A DNA stretch of 64,000 bases from NCBI GenBank assembly GCA_030549495.1, contig JAUIRK010000898.1, positions 1,984,001 through 2,048,000 of the forward strand. The letters run 5' to 3'. The notes beneath the pieces are model-generated. The model was not told the origin of the DNA. It did not search any database and saw only the letters and a list, made by a program, of their open reading frames with translations. A program made the translations under genes and the position numbers. This DNA comes from Nectonema munidae. Its lineage: Eukaryota; Nematomorpha; Nectonematoida; Nectonematidae. Position 1 is the stretch's first letter. Each line of letters starts with the position of its first letter. This document shows, piece by piece, positions 37,166-51,300 of the stretch.

Positions 37166-38382
37166 CTATCTGTCCATCTATTGAAGTTTATTCTTCGCTT
37201 GAATACCATACCGATAAATAAAAAAGGATATCCGCCTTTTTAAGTAAATTTTAAAATTTTTAGTTAAATACACGTGAATCAAATCATTCTAAATATTCTT
37301 GAATATTTTAAAATTTACTTGCAAAATGGTACTATGATATTCATAGAGCGACTAGTCAACCCATTTTGTCCAAAACTTAAATGTTAGCTAGAAACTGCTT
37401 TAAACGTATATCATTTGTTTACTATGTGTATATCTTACTAAAATTCTAATAATATCAACAAAAAAAATTTTTTTAACCCCTAAATATCGGAGTTCTCTAA
37501 TGAGGACGTCGGTAAAAAGTGATGTCTTTTCTACTATTTGTCGTTTTTTACATAAAAATTGTTTCTTTTCATGTTGCATCACTATTTTATATATTTTAAA
37601 GAATTTCATTTTGTTTTTAAAAAATTTAACTGTTTATTTCAATATAAAATGATTAAAAACTTGAAATATCATGAATGAAATGATTCAAAAGGTTCCTAGT
37701 CAAAACGGCCAAAAGCATGCGAAAACTCAAAAAATAATTGGACTTTTCAATACTCAATTATCATAAAATTTAATTTTTTTTAAGATAAGGTATTTAATAG
37801 TTATAATTTACGTAGTATATTTAATCGGTAAAAAAGAAGACAAAATGATTGAAACAATTATTCGATTACTGTCAAATATGTATCAAGTTCAAAAATATGA
37901 TTTATTTAGATGAATTTTTAGCAAAAAAATTTTATATTACAAAATTTAAAAAAAGACGTAATACAAAAAAAATATGTATATTTACATTATTCATAAAAAA
38001 AGAACATATTGTAAATATGTTAAATATTAGCATTTATTGTGTGAAGTAGCCATTTGGCTAATAATTATAACGTGTCTGAATTATAAATACTCCCAATAAC
38101 TCTACTTCTTTCCTTCTATGAATTGTCTCAAAATGAATTTTTAGTTTTTTTTAAATTTTTTAGATGGCTTTACAAGAAAATCTTGCCTTCAAGTGGCAAA
38201 CTTTATACTTTAATTGCTTGTTGAGTTTATTTGGAAAATGTCCAAATGAGTTGGTTATGTTATAACACTTTTCAAGATGGATGGATTATTTCTTGTTGTA
38301 AGATTTGAAGTTCTTAAATAATGCCTGGTTATATTTCTTGTGAACAAAGGTATTTTGTATCATTCGTCAATTGATAAATTCT

Positions 38383-39700
38383 CTACGAGTTTAGTAATGC
38401 TGTTCTGCGTGTTCCTTTTATTGAAAACCTATACGAATTGACAAATTGATCAAGCAAATAAATTCCTTCATTATAACTTAAAAATAATAATTTGAGTTTC
38501 TTGACTTTCTCTATGGATTTTAAAGTTGTACTCCGTCTTATAACAAAGTTTACGGGTTCTATTCCTTCAAAATTACTACCCATTCTTACGACGCTATTAT
38601 CCAACCATGTCACAAAAAGTATTTCATTCTTCTTATCATACTGCCAATCATAAATAGAGGGATCATGTTCCTTCATTTCATTATTCTCTAAAAACGGAAA
38701 TTTTTTCGTAAGATTAATTCTAGTAGTACTATAAGCTCTAAATTTCGTTTTCTTCAACTTGACAAACAAATCGCAAGAAGAAAAAAAGTTATCCAAAAAA
38801 TGACATGATCTGTAGGTATGTCAGTCAACATACTTTAAAAGATATAATATAACTTTTGTTACTAATGGCAAATTGATCTTTTTTGTATTTTTGTTTGCAC
38901 CATTATAAGTATCAAAGCTACATAATACCCCATTTTTATACCGAAATCTTGTGGGCTTGCCTCTAATGAACTGTTTTGATGAGTGTCTACCAAAGTATTT
39001 TACCATAACCTCATCTATTGAGAGACTCTCATGCAAAATTCCTCATTGCCGAAAAGAATCATTCAATATATCCATTAGGAGGACGAATTTTAGCAACTTT
39101 GTTATTTGAGTCGAGCTCTGCATTATTTGCTGAATCAATATATTTTTTGTCATGAGATATTTATTGCGAGAGATGGACTGAGATACCCAAGTCCTCATCA
39201 AATGACCAATATTCTTTTTCTCTTGGCAAGTGATGATATTCAGAAAGAAATAGAATAGAAATAAAACATTTCAAATCCTAAACATTGAAAATAAAATGAC
39301 AATTTTTTTTGATTAGCACACATATAATAGTTTGATCCACAATATGTTGAAATAAGTTTTCACTAAATATTCTTTCAAATACTTTTGCACAGTTTTTACC
39401 AACTAATCCTTTCACCACTTTCTCTTTTCTTTTTTCAACTCCGTTATTTCTTTATAAACTAAATATAAAGTCATCTTCGTTCCATATCACTAATCTCATC
39501 TTTTTTATGTGTTTTTGGGAAATTGATATGATCATTAATTTCATGTACATTTGGGTTTTTGTTTGAAACTTAATTTTTTCCTGGAATATCTTCCGGTATG
39601 GTTACGTCTTCTAAAAAATCATCATGTATGTCTTCTTAATCTGCGATTGAATCAGCCGCAGGAAGAATTATGACTAAATCCATGTCTTCAGTAAACCCCT
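38383..39700 (-). pseudogene. Decayed piggyBac transposase (PGBD-like)
   Basis: The N-terminal acidic part is at about 39690-39560 (ILPAADSIAD, EDIHDDFLEDV). The core follows at 39036-38821 (ESLSIDEVMVKYFGRHSSKQ, FIRGKPTRFRYKNGVLCSFD) and 38796-38383 (DNFFSSCDLF, TTRINLTKKFP, WLDNSVVRMGSNF, YNEGIYLLDQ). The conserved catalytic-core Asp in SIDE and in DNFF are visible. Stops and a frameshift lie between the blocks (for example near 38800-38820 and 39040-39560). No TTAA-flanked ends were found. Confidence 0.8.
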
Positions 39701-40213
39701 TAGAATTGAGTGCTTCTTGAAAGGTTCATTTTTAAAAAATGGTTATTCTTAAAAAATAATAAAATACTTTTTATATAAAATTGTCTAAAATAACAAGCTT
39801 ACTTGAAGAAATGGTAGTTTTATATAAAAATCTCGTAAAACACTCACGAAAATATTCCAGCCATATTTATTGACTAGAGTAATATTACAAAATTAAAAAT
39901 TTTAAGTTTCTTTCTTTAACACAAATTGAAATAAACAAGCTTGCTTCTTCCATTTTAACTCATTTCATGGTAAAAAATAATGCCAATTAATATTCTAAAA
40001 CACTTGTTTTACTTTTATAATGTTTATCTTGTAATTATTTAATGACTGATGAGAACAGGGCTATAGACAAGTAGCTATATCGGGTCCTCATATCCGAAGT
40101 CTGAATAGGCCTCAATTTTTAAACAAAAGCTATGAGTGATGCAATGACTTTTCTCGTATTTTTGAAGCTTATGAATGTATAAATCTTTTTTGTCACAACT
40201 AAGTAAGTGTGAG

Positions 40214-40535
40214 CAGTGGCGGTTTTAACCACCAGTTTTTTGGCTGGACCCCATGTTGGCCCATCCACATCAAATACCAATTTTATTGTTAAAATTTACT
40301 CGAAATTTTTATAATTTAATTTTTTTGAGTGGGTTTTGCATCAATGGGAAGAAATATCTCACTTATCTGGACGGATGAATCTTAGACTAAGAACTCTTAA
40401 TTTGATTTTCATTCATTGGAATAATTCAAAGAAAAAAAAGTAAAACATGTATTTGGTAAATTGCAAAATTTTATCGATTTAAAAACTTGGCCCTTGTTTG
40501 GCCCCCTCACTTTTGAAAATCTACAACCCCCACTG
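40214..40535. mobile_element. hAT-type MITE with perfect 8-bp target duplication
   Basis: It starts CAGTGGCGGTTTTAACC and ends ACAACCCCCACTG. AGTGTGAG flanks both sides (40206-40213 and 40536-40543). At 322 bp it has no coding capacity. The interior has short GGCCC motifs near both ends. Confidence 0.88.
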
Positions 40536-40544
40536 AGTGTGAGT

Positions 40545-41648
40545 TCATATGTACAGGAAAATGTATAAAAAGAAATGACATTTGATGATTTATTGTCTTT
40601 AATAAATAGAATATGCTAATATTCTGGTTATTATTGCTACCAATAAAAGCTTTTTTAATTCAGCTTGTTTGCATATTCTCTTCTCTTTATGAAGTCAAGG
40701 TATATTTGCCACACTCGTTTGGGCAATCTTTTATCTCCGTCTGCCATATTCGAAAATGTTAGCTATCTTAAATTTATTATGACAAAGATACAACAATGAA
40801 AATAAGACTTATTGACATTTAAAATTTGTTCAAGTCCTCTTTATCAAACTACCAAAAGTTCGTCCTTCATTGGGAGTAGAAGAATTAGAAATATCTGTAT
40901 TCTCAAAATTTTCATGAAATAATGATGATAATAACTTTATCAGCGTCACGGCTGACGTGTTTCTCTCGTCAAAAACGTTGAGCATACTACATATCAAACC
41001 TTTAAAATTTACCTTGCTTTAACATAGATTTATTCTTTTAATGCCATAATCCTGGAATGCCATAACTGAGCGCAGTTAACAGGAAATTCAGTTGGCTGGA
41101 TTAGAGATATGTAAACGAATTAACAGCTAATAAAAGTATAATGTCAATGTCGAATGAGGATTTACGCAGTAAGCAAAATCTCACTTAACTTCACTATTTT
41201 CCATACAATTCAAACGATTTCCAAGTTTCTATCCTTCTAAGAAAGTATTGGAAACACTGTTGCCTTCAGAACAAATCTTTTAAAATGTTGATCCTTAAAA
41301 GTGTTTGACATGAATAAATGACATTTCAAGGGCGAAAGCCAATTTCACTTCAGACAAAATGATCACAACATATTTAGGTGTTATCGCATCAACATTCTTT
41401 ATTTACATTAGATGTTCAAAATAAATTAAGATTTTCCAGTATAAATTTAATGAAAATTCACCCTTCACTACACTCTATTTTATATTATTAATATTTTAAT
41501 TGCATTGAAAAGTTTTTTAAAAAAAAACGCATGTGAACTTTATTCATAATTCAAATGATCGACGCGGAAAGTGCGCAAAACCTTACCCATTCCATAAAAT
41601 ATTTTTTGCAGGAAACTCTTTGGTACAACTTCTACAAACCCGGACGAG
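40545..41648. other. AT-rich spacer, nothing recognised
   Basis: No exon or element supported. Confidence 0.5.
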
Positions 41649-41770
41649 CTCTACTATATTTCATTGAATTTGAAAAAGTTAACGTCATCAATAAATAGAA
41701 AAAACTTTTAAAAAGGTTAAATATTTATTGATGGCGTTAACTTTTTCAAATTCAATGAAATATAGTAGAG
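41649..41770. repeat. Near-perfect hairpin, 49-bp arms, 24-base loop
   Basis: The left arm runs from CTCTACTATATTTCATTGAA (41649) to 41697 and the right arm from 41722 to TTCAATGAAATATAGTAGAG at 41770. They match at 48 of 49 positions; the single difference would be tolerated as G-U in one strand's RNA. It lies about 0.6 kb past the TDP-43 stop codon on the - strand. It could be a recent template-switch palindrome, a foldback element or a small-RNA precursor. No target duplication is seen. Confidence 0.9.
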
Positions 41771-42265
41771 AAATATGTGATATTATATATTTACGTAGCT
41801 ACCGCTCCCGCTCTGGCTTTATTGTTTGAAAAAACGATTGACGTTTATTTATTAAATGTTTCATTGCTTATCATAACCCTTTTCAATATAACTTTCAGTC
41901 AATTGATATACAAAAAACAAAAACCGTTATCAATTGTAAATTACAAGTATATTATGTGATTCATTCAAGAAAAGGAAATGAACAATTTTGAAAAATTAAA
42001 ACCAATACAAAAGCAACAATATGGTTTATGTTTGAATAAAATTTAATCGAAAATTCAATTAAGCTTCAAGAACAGGTGCATGACGGACTCACACACATTT
42101 TGTTTACTTATATATAAAATGAAAAGGACTCGTTTTTACATATCAGAATTCGGAAACAATAACTATTTTTACTTTGGTGTCTCTAGCTCTTGCTTTCATA
42201 TATAGGTAGCTCTAGGTCAATGCAAGTGAAAAAGCATCTTCAAAATGAAAAGAGAACAAAGCAAA

Positions 42266-42271
42266 TTTATT
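42266..42271 (-). terminator. Candidate poly(A) signal of the TDP-43 gene
   Basis: TTTATT on + is AATAAA on -, 75 bp past the stop codon. Longer 3' ends are possible. Confidence 0.5.
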
Positions 42272-42345
42272 TAAAAGAACTACACAATAAATAGACAAGG
42301 AAGTAAAATAAAGGTAAATGGAATAATGGTATGCAAGAATACTAC

Positions 42346-45300
42346 CTACCAGTCACTTTGATAGTAAGCGGCACTAGCCCTAGAAGGATCTACACTTTGC
42401 CTATTTGAGCTAGCAATCGAGGAAGGACTCATGGCAGATCTAGAGCTCTGTTGCTGAAATGATAAGTGCAAAGAGGGAGGTGGATACGAATCTGGATAGC
42501 GCATCGTGCTAGATCCCTGCGGATACATGCCGGCATTGCGCAATATTGCCTGGGCGTTTGCAATCATGCTGGGATTGAAGTGCTGGTGGGTGGTTAAGAG
42601 GGCGTGGGGGTTGAGGGAGAGGGCTGCAGGCATGTTCGAGCCGTTTCCATTAGACTGGTGCTCGTCGAAAGAGGATGGCGTTGAATTGGGGTGGTTGTTG
42701 ATGCCCCAAGGCGCTATAAACAAAGTAACAATTTGTCAGTCAGAAGAGCATTCTTCGTATATATAAAAGCCGAGGCAATTCTCTTGTGCTTAAAATAAGT
42801 GGGTAGGTTTCTCTAGGAATTTCCATTATTCTCAGTTTTTACTTTTAGAAATAAAACACCCATTACTGAACACCTCTAAACAGACAAACCAATGGCTTAC
42901 ATAAAATTAATGGAGGAAATACTTCAAATAGTGGTTCTATTAAAAACGTTATAAAATATTTATCAATGATAATGCACGGACTATTTGTGAACACTTTTGG
43001 GCCTATGTTAATATTTAAGAACTAAAAAATGTACTAAAGTAGAACAATTTTTATATTTTCTAATCGATTTTATAGCAAATTGGAAGTGCTGTGCTGTAGC
43101 AAAATATTGTTTCTTCAATTAAAAATGACATATGTCAAAGAAAAATGTGAAACTTTTCATGTTGCTTAAATCATTTAAAATATCACGCTTTAACTGCATT
43201 TTCAAATACAAGCAGATATCAAAAAAATAATAGTGTTTACGTTCAAAATTTTGATAAAATAGTACATCCATTTTGCAAGGATACATCAATCCAAATAGAC
43301 AAAATGCTCTTAAATGAATTTTTAATACATTTTTATGTAATCTGATATCGTTCGAAAATGACTAAAGTTCAAAAAGAAAAAGCGAGGATGATGAGGAATT
43401 ATATTGGATATTTTTATATTGAAAAGATATAATATTAAATTCTTTAACTTATATTTAATTAATATGATTATTTTATTGTTAAAACTTTTAGTAATAAATA
43501 TATTAAATGAATGAAAACTAAAAAATATATATTTTTTTTAATTTGCTTTAAATTTGCTTTAAAAAACGAGATTTAGAAAGGTTTGAGATTTCGCTTAGGC
43601 ACCCCTAATTGTTATCCGGTGCATTTTGAACTTCCGTAAAAGACACTGCTTGACAAAAAACACCAATAACATACTTAGTCTAACAAGGCAATAGGTCTAG
43701 GACTTGACGAAAAATGATCTGTTAACATCAAAACTAGCAATTCTAGGAAATGATTCAGAAATTACATTTAATATGGACGGACCTCCTGTGTGTATGTAAA
43801 AATGATTGAATCAACAATTTCATCTAATAGTGAATAAATGGTGAATCATGTGGAACGAGAGACGGAATAATATTATCTTGGGTGTTGTGGATACTTGCGG
43901 CAGGAAGGATTGTCAATTTAAAACCTTATCATTTTAAAAAGTCTTAAAAGTGCCAACGTGTTTGAACGAAAACGGATTCGCGGGGGTTTTTCGAGAATTA
44001 GCATATTAGAAACAAAAAATCTATAATGCTTTTGATCGTTTTGCAAGGCGAAAAAGGAGAGCATTAAAATTTAATTTAAACAATTTAACTGTAATGTAAT
44101 ATTTATTTCCACAAAAAACGAAATCTTATCTTCAGCCGTTGAATGAGTGAGATAAATAGATGTCTGAAGTTATTGAAGAATATACAACAAAAGCTAGAAT
44201 AAGCTATTCGAACTATTTTGTAAAAATTTAGCAAAATTTTCCCTATATTTTCGCAAAATTCGAGTAATTGATTTTAACGCCATCTAGTTTATCATGAGAA
44301 TTCTATTTTCAGATTATGAAACATTACTTTTTGAATTATTTTTAAATATCTAAATTATTTATCATGGAAATATTCTAATTTTACACGTGCTTCAAAAATT
44401 TAGCTTTAGTTTATCATCTTCATTATTACTAGATTCAATATCAAAATCTTACAGTGGCTAGAATAATTTACATCAACATTTGATTTCTTATAACGAATTC
44501 ACCCTTTGAAATTTTAAAAATATATTTCTTCATTTTAAATGATTACTTGAAAATATAACCAAAAATGAAGCAGATATTTTTCATTCTATTCGGTAACATA
44601 GAAAATTTTTCAGCTGGTTCTAACATGATAAATATTATGTTTTTAAAATTGTTTAATATAATCTGGACGATTCTTTTAATATAGGGCATTCATTCCATCT
44701 AGAAAAGTAAGCTAATTTTTTTTTTATTTTTTTACATTATTATACCTGTTTGTAAAATTTTATATTATTAAGTAAACAATAAATTTTTCTTGAAAAAAAA
44801 ATTAAATTATTTTCTAATTTAGGTATGGATTAAATTTAAGGGGAATGATACAAAAAATGTAATGATTTTTTTAAATCGAAAAATGACATTTCATCGATTT
44901 TAATTTAGTTCAAATGTTCTATTAAATTAGTGGTTCAGGAAGTATCTTCATCAATCTCTTATACAACGAAAATAATGAATAAATTTCTAAGCAGTGTATG
45001 ATCTTAAATTTTTACCAATTTGCTAGAAAACCTTTGAAAAAATTGTTATTTTCTTTTTTGTCCTGAATATATTGTTTTCATAAGAGCAAAAAAGTTTAAA
45101 CTACAAATAAATCAAGAAAGGAAAGTCATAATAAAAAACAAAAAAAAATAAATTCCAAAAAATATACAAAAAATCATTTCATAAAGTAAATAATGGGATA
45201 TATGGTTTAGGAGACCATAGAATTTTGACATTCTAAAATGTTTGAAACGTATGTTTAAAAAGATTGATATTTTTTTAAGACTACTTTTTACCCTAACCCC

Positions 45301-48300
45301 ACGAAAAACCATGGAAAAATACAACAATATCAACCAAAAAATATTTTCAACAACCACTTTAAACGGTGGATCAATACAATGCGATATGAAAAGTTTTTTA
45401 ATTTCATTATATTTCTGTCATGCATTATTATGTATTTCTATGTCAGCCACTTCCCTCCGTTTTGAGCACACGTCATGGACGCTTGTCAATGCAGCATTCT
45501 CGAGATTCTCTCGTTTCAATTCGTCTGGCTTAATCGCTTTATATATTTTTGAATGTGGCGGCGAGAAATAAATTAATTTTTAGAACAGTTACCGTTTAAC
45601 CGCCAATGGTCCACTTTTCACTTCATTGTTAAAATCCAAATTAAAAACAATGAAACATATTTTAGGTTCATTTTTTTTCTTAAGTTCAATTGAAAAGTCT
45701 TTGAGATACACAAATAAAACAAAAATAAATAAAATTAAATTTTTTTTATTAAAAATTATTAATTGCTAAAAAATTGTGTAATGGTAAAAAAAGTTAATTT
45801 TATAAAATCCAAATTCTAGAAAAAAATATTCGAGCAATTCTAAAATATCCTTACAGTTCATGACATACTATCCCTTATTTTGGTCACGAATGTGTTTCTG
45901 TAAAAAATAAATTTGAATATGTCGCCATATTCTTTGAAAGTATTTAGGATCCACAAGTGGACCATTGGCGTATTGTGACAATGAAATATACCCTTTTTAC
46001 ACATAATTAGAAAAAACGATGCAAAAGTAAATTTTTTCAACAGAGTTGATCATAATGATTGATATCTCTGTTTCTTTAGTTTCATGACGTTGAATGTTGT
46101 ACTTTCAAAAATATTAACCTCTTGATTTATTGTGTGAAGACGTTAGCATGTCACTTTACATCAAATGTAAATGAATTGAGTAAAATAATAAAACAATATA
46201 TTTTTCATCGTAAACATACAAATATATACAATAATGATATCTTATTATAATGTAGGAATGAATGTGAAGCGTGGAATTTGAATCAATAATTCTTGTATCA
46301 TCAACATTTGTGAAGGTACATGTTCGCAGTACTGTACATAATGATGATACGTACAAAAAATTTTGCGCGTCATATGTTGAAAAAATTATAGAATAGATGA
46401 GTATCACTGTACTTTGTATCATCAATTGATTTCAGTTTGCTAATATGTTTTCATGAATATGAAGAGATCATAATATAAGTTCCGCATTTTTTGAAATAAC
46501 TCTTTTTTTATCATTCTCTTACTGCTCTTGCGCTTGCACTGTTTCTTCTTGTAAAGCTAAAAATATATCGACTTTTGTTAGTGTGGAGCCAACTTTTTTC
46601 GTTACAATACAACTACTACTTTTTCTTTATTATTTTGCGTTTCATTGATTTTTCCGTCAAAATGAAGTTCAAGCATTTATCTTCCGCTTTGGAGCACTTA
46701 GAAGAAGATGAGGTTCAAGTAAGATGCCATTTGGCATGCAAGTTGTAGGAAACTTTGTCCAAACAATTGAAAACCCTTTAAAACATACATTCTATTTTGA
46801 CAATTTTTTTACATCGTACACCCTCTTAAAACATTGAGCGAAAAAGGTATGCAGTAGGCACCGTTAGAAGTAATAGAACCGGTAAATGTCCATTGATTGA
46901 GGGTAAAGAAATCAAGAAGAAAAATAGAGCGTATTACGATCATAGATCAGATGGAAGAGTATATTTTTGTAAATAGAGGGATAATGCTTGTGTGAATGTT
47001 GGATCCAACTTTTGTACGCATGAACCTGTTGGAACAGTTAGAAGGTATTCACGTTTAGAGAAGAAAAAGATCGAAGTTAGCTGTCCTTTCCTCATTAGCA
47101 AGTACAATCAAGGAATGGGAGGGGTTGATGTGTTTGACAAGTTACTGGCTGCTTATAGGCCTAGAGTAAAGGCGAAAAAATGGTGGTGGCCTTTGGCAAT
47201 GCATGCAATAAACGTTTCGGTTGTTGGTGCCTGGAAGGATTATGAAAGGACTAACACAGAAAAAAAATCATCTCATCTAAACTTCCGTAGAGAAATAACG
47301 CTACACTTACTTCAATTGAAAGATTTGCAAACCAAGAGAAAACCAGGGCCTTCTTCTCATCTTTCTAAAAGTTCTAGAAGTGTGAATGGGCTCTATTTAG
47401 TGTCCGTTTCAAGGCAACAACAACGAAAATGCGTGGTTTGTAAAAAAAATTCACTTTTATGCTGCTTTGCGTGCCAGAAAAACGTCCATCGAGACTGCTT
47501 TCCCCTTTATCATCAATAACCACTTTTATTTTCTTTTGTCAATAAATGCTTGTTTTCAAAAAAATTTGATTTCACTTTTCGCCAATGGTCCACTTATGGA
47601 TCGGTCTGTCATTGCATATAAAACTTGTTCATCGTCATCATTTTTTTATATTTCATTTCAAGGTAAGTATATTTAAACTAAATATTCAAGACAAAAGTTG
47701 AATAACACATTTTTAATAAGTTCGGCAATATTGATCATTCCATCGATCAAATAGAACAGTTGACTACTAGAATAAGAAGATTACAAGAAGAAATTTTTGG
47801 CACAATTCTTGTAGCATTTGTTGAACTCGTTCAGTGCTGATTTATGTTTAGATCTTCAAATTGTTTGAAGGAAAAACAATTGGATGGATAGCTCGAAAAC
47901 TAATACGAAATTATTTAAATCCATTATCAAAACAAGCTAATAGCAAAGAGGAGCAGTGAAAGAATATACCAGCAATCTAAACAATACCCTGCCTAATGTA
48001 AAGAGAGGTGAAAATATGTTTTCAAAGCAGAATATCGTTGTCAACTTCGAAAAAAGACGTCAGAACTGCCTTAACATACGAGAAATGGGTATCAGGACGA
48101 CATTGTCAGCCTTTTGATTCGGTGTATATCCATTTACTAATAAATCAGAGTTCTATTGGATCTTGCTTTAGAACTTAAATGGAAAATAAAAGATCTGCTC
48201 TTGGATTTTTGAAGATTTCTAACTGCTAGTAATTTTTTGACCTTCTCTTTTACCAATGCAATTGAACCTGAATCAAATTTTATTTTCATCACCCACTGTA

Positions 48301-51300
48301 ATATTCTTCAAAAGTAGAACCGCAATGTCAAAATTCAATGTAGTAAGTTGATAGTCCCGCTTTGGTTTGGCCACGCTTAGAACTCACTAAGCTTTGTTTA
48401 GTAAGGTCGTTAAAAGTATGGAATTCAATGACTTCATCAGATGTCAGTGAATTATTGTAAGCTTCAGATAAATTCTCAAAGTTTTTACCACATCGTTCAT
48501 AAAGTGGTAGGCTTTTGATTTGGTGTCCAAGCACTCAAACAAAAGAGCAAGGATCCTGCAGAAATTGGATTGCTAGAATTCATTTGTGCGTCTATTCAGA
48601 AATTTTAATTGTGTTTGGAAAGTTTTCTTTGTGAATATGTTAGTTAGTTATGAGTTTTATGTAAGAAAATTTTCTTTAGTATAACTATGCATTGAATGTC
48701 AATATATGAAAATGGAAGGATGCTTTTGCAAATGATCACGCTGTATGTTTCTCCGATATATCAAAGATATTTTTTACTCTATTTGATTCGAACAACGAAC
48801 AAGACGGTCGTTACCTGACGATGTGAATTTGTTTCCTTTCATCAATAGATGCTGATCATTCGAAATGCATGAATCAAAAGGTTCATAGTAGTTGCAAACG
48901 CCACAGTTATCGCAATCACTCAGGCATTGCCGAAGAAAGTAAAGAAAAAAATAATTATGTTCAGAGTGTTAAGTCTTGCTTAAAAAATACAGGGAAAATG
49001 GGATAAAAAAAACCAGATTCAAAAAGAATATTTCCATTTACTATAGATTAATTAGTGTGTATTCGGTAGCGCAAAAATAGCTTTTCAAATTCTGGCGGTT
49101 TTTAGAGAAAAATGGGACGGTTTTTAATAGAAGAGGGACTTAAAGAAAGTGATTTAAAATAACAATTCCCAATAAATTTAAGGTGACAATAAGATTCCTT
49201 TATAACCTCTTTTGTTTCAACTAATGACCATTTACAAATAGTATTAATCTAAAGTCGGTTATAAACAATATTGAGAGGTAAATTAGAAAGGTAATATAGT
49301 GCACAAATTGGAAACAGATGTTTGAAAGGAAAAATTATATAATGAAATCTTTAAGGAAAAGCAATCTTAGTTGCTTAAAAGAATTTAAAACGAGGTTTTA
49401 ATTATCTCTTGATTTGGATAGAGATATAGGAGTTCATCTTGATGCTAAAAAATAAAGAAAAAAGATTATAATTTTAATGACATTATAATCAATTAATCTC
49501 ATTTTCAGAAAAATGTCACTCACAAAGATGCATTCAAGTTTACAATGTAATCTTTAAAAAAAATTTCTTTGTAATGACTAATATTTTTGATGTTTTTATA
49601 AACATTCATTTCTTTACAAACCCTTAAAAGTATATTTATAGAATACATGCATCCTAAATTTGAAAGCAGTTATTATTTGAAAGCAGCTAGTCAATTTTTA
49701 TATTATATAGGTCGATATGGATAAAAAGTTTGTTTGGATCGACAACTCTTTATTAATAATTTTATACATTCAGTATTGAGATTCACTTTTCTCCAAAAAA
49801 ACAAAATACTTCAGAAATATTAATAAATATATTTTGAAAAATATCAAAAAGCCATATGGTCCCAATGATATTCTGTTCAAACCTTAAACGCATGTAAAAA
49901 GTCATTTAATTTAATTCTATAAAATAGTACTTTTCAAAATTTTTATACGACTTAGAGGATGTACCCATATGAAGCTCGAACCGAATCGAATCTTAAATTC
50001 TAGTTGAAGATTTTTATGACAAAGAAATATATAAAAATAATAGCAAGTAGGCATGAACAAACTACTATTCAATAGAAGCTGATATAGTCCTACTAACCCA
50101 ATCGATGATTGTGCTAAGAGCCGTGGGCCTAAAAATTTTGGAACCAGGAGAAAGATGTAGATTTATGACGGGCGTTAATTCGAAAAAAGAAGAGAAGAAA
50201 ATATACTTGGAGAGTAGTTCGAAAGGTTCGCTTGAAAAGCATTTGCAGGAATACGACTTTTCTCTTGTTCTGGCGCAAGGGCAGCGCTTATCCTGACGCT
50301 GGTATTTTTGATAATCAAGTCTTCGCCTATTAAACTTTGTGCGACATCTGGATCACTAAAGGAGACAAAAGCATAGCCGCGGAAAGGTTTAGATATGAAA
50401 ACCTCTGTCACTTTTCCGTGTTGAGAAAAGAAAGAAAAAATATCATCGGATGTAATGTTATTCGTCAATCGACCTACATGTATTTTGGCATTCTTTGTGT
50501 TGTATGAAGATGACTAAAACAGAAAATGAAATAAATAACAACTAAAATTTAAAAAGTTAAAATCTGTAAATTTGATCTAAAAACCATAAAACTTTAATTT
50601 CTGACAGTTCAAATATGTTTAATCTGATTGAAATCAAGATACCCATTTTTGTATAATTTAGCTCAATCAGGAAGAATTTCTAACTAATTAGGTAAAAGAT
50701 AAAGAAAAAGCAATCAAGAGTTTTAAAAAAAATTAGTACCATTCTTATATATGTGTTCGAATTTATTCAAGGTGGTTATTTTGTCGTTTATAAATCATTT
50801 TTAGCCTTTTGACTTTTATCTAAATAAACATGAAAATATATCATTTCATTAAAAAATTAGTTCATTCATATTTTTATGATTTCATTCCAAACGTCTCGGG
50901 TTCGATTCCAGATGTACTCGAGATAGAATTTCTTGTTTAATCTGGTTGACGCCAGGAAGGGCATCCGGTCAAGAAATGCACCACATTCCAAAAAAGGCCC
51001 ACAAATTTGTGTGAGGCACGTCTTACACTCTGGATTCGGGAACAAATGACGTTAAACGATGTTTTGTTTTTGTGTTCAGGTAGAGGAACATTGGACAGAC
51101 GAGCGCACTTAAAATATTTTATATCTACATTTTTCTTTCTATAGTAATAAACGAGCACATTGTGATGTCTCTAATCATAGTTTTGTTACTATTTTAACAT
51201 TTTAAATTATTTTTGCGCCCCATAAGTCTGCTATTGATGATAATAATAATAGCAATAATACTAATAATAATAATCAGTTTGTGGCTATTTTTCAAGCCAG

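Noticed and set aside
41649-41770. Calling the hairpin a microRNA gene
   Set aside because: Arms of 49 bp with almost no bulges and no arm-specific mature-strand evidence do not distinguish it from a palindromic insertion.
51225-51280. (AAT)n-like run as an element end
   Set aside because: It is only simple sequence; no inverted partner or duplication was found.
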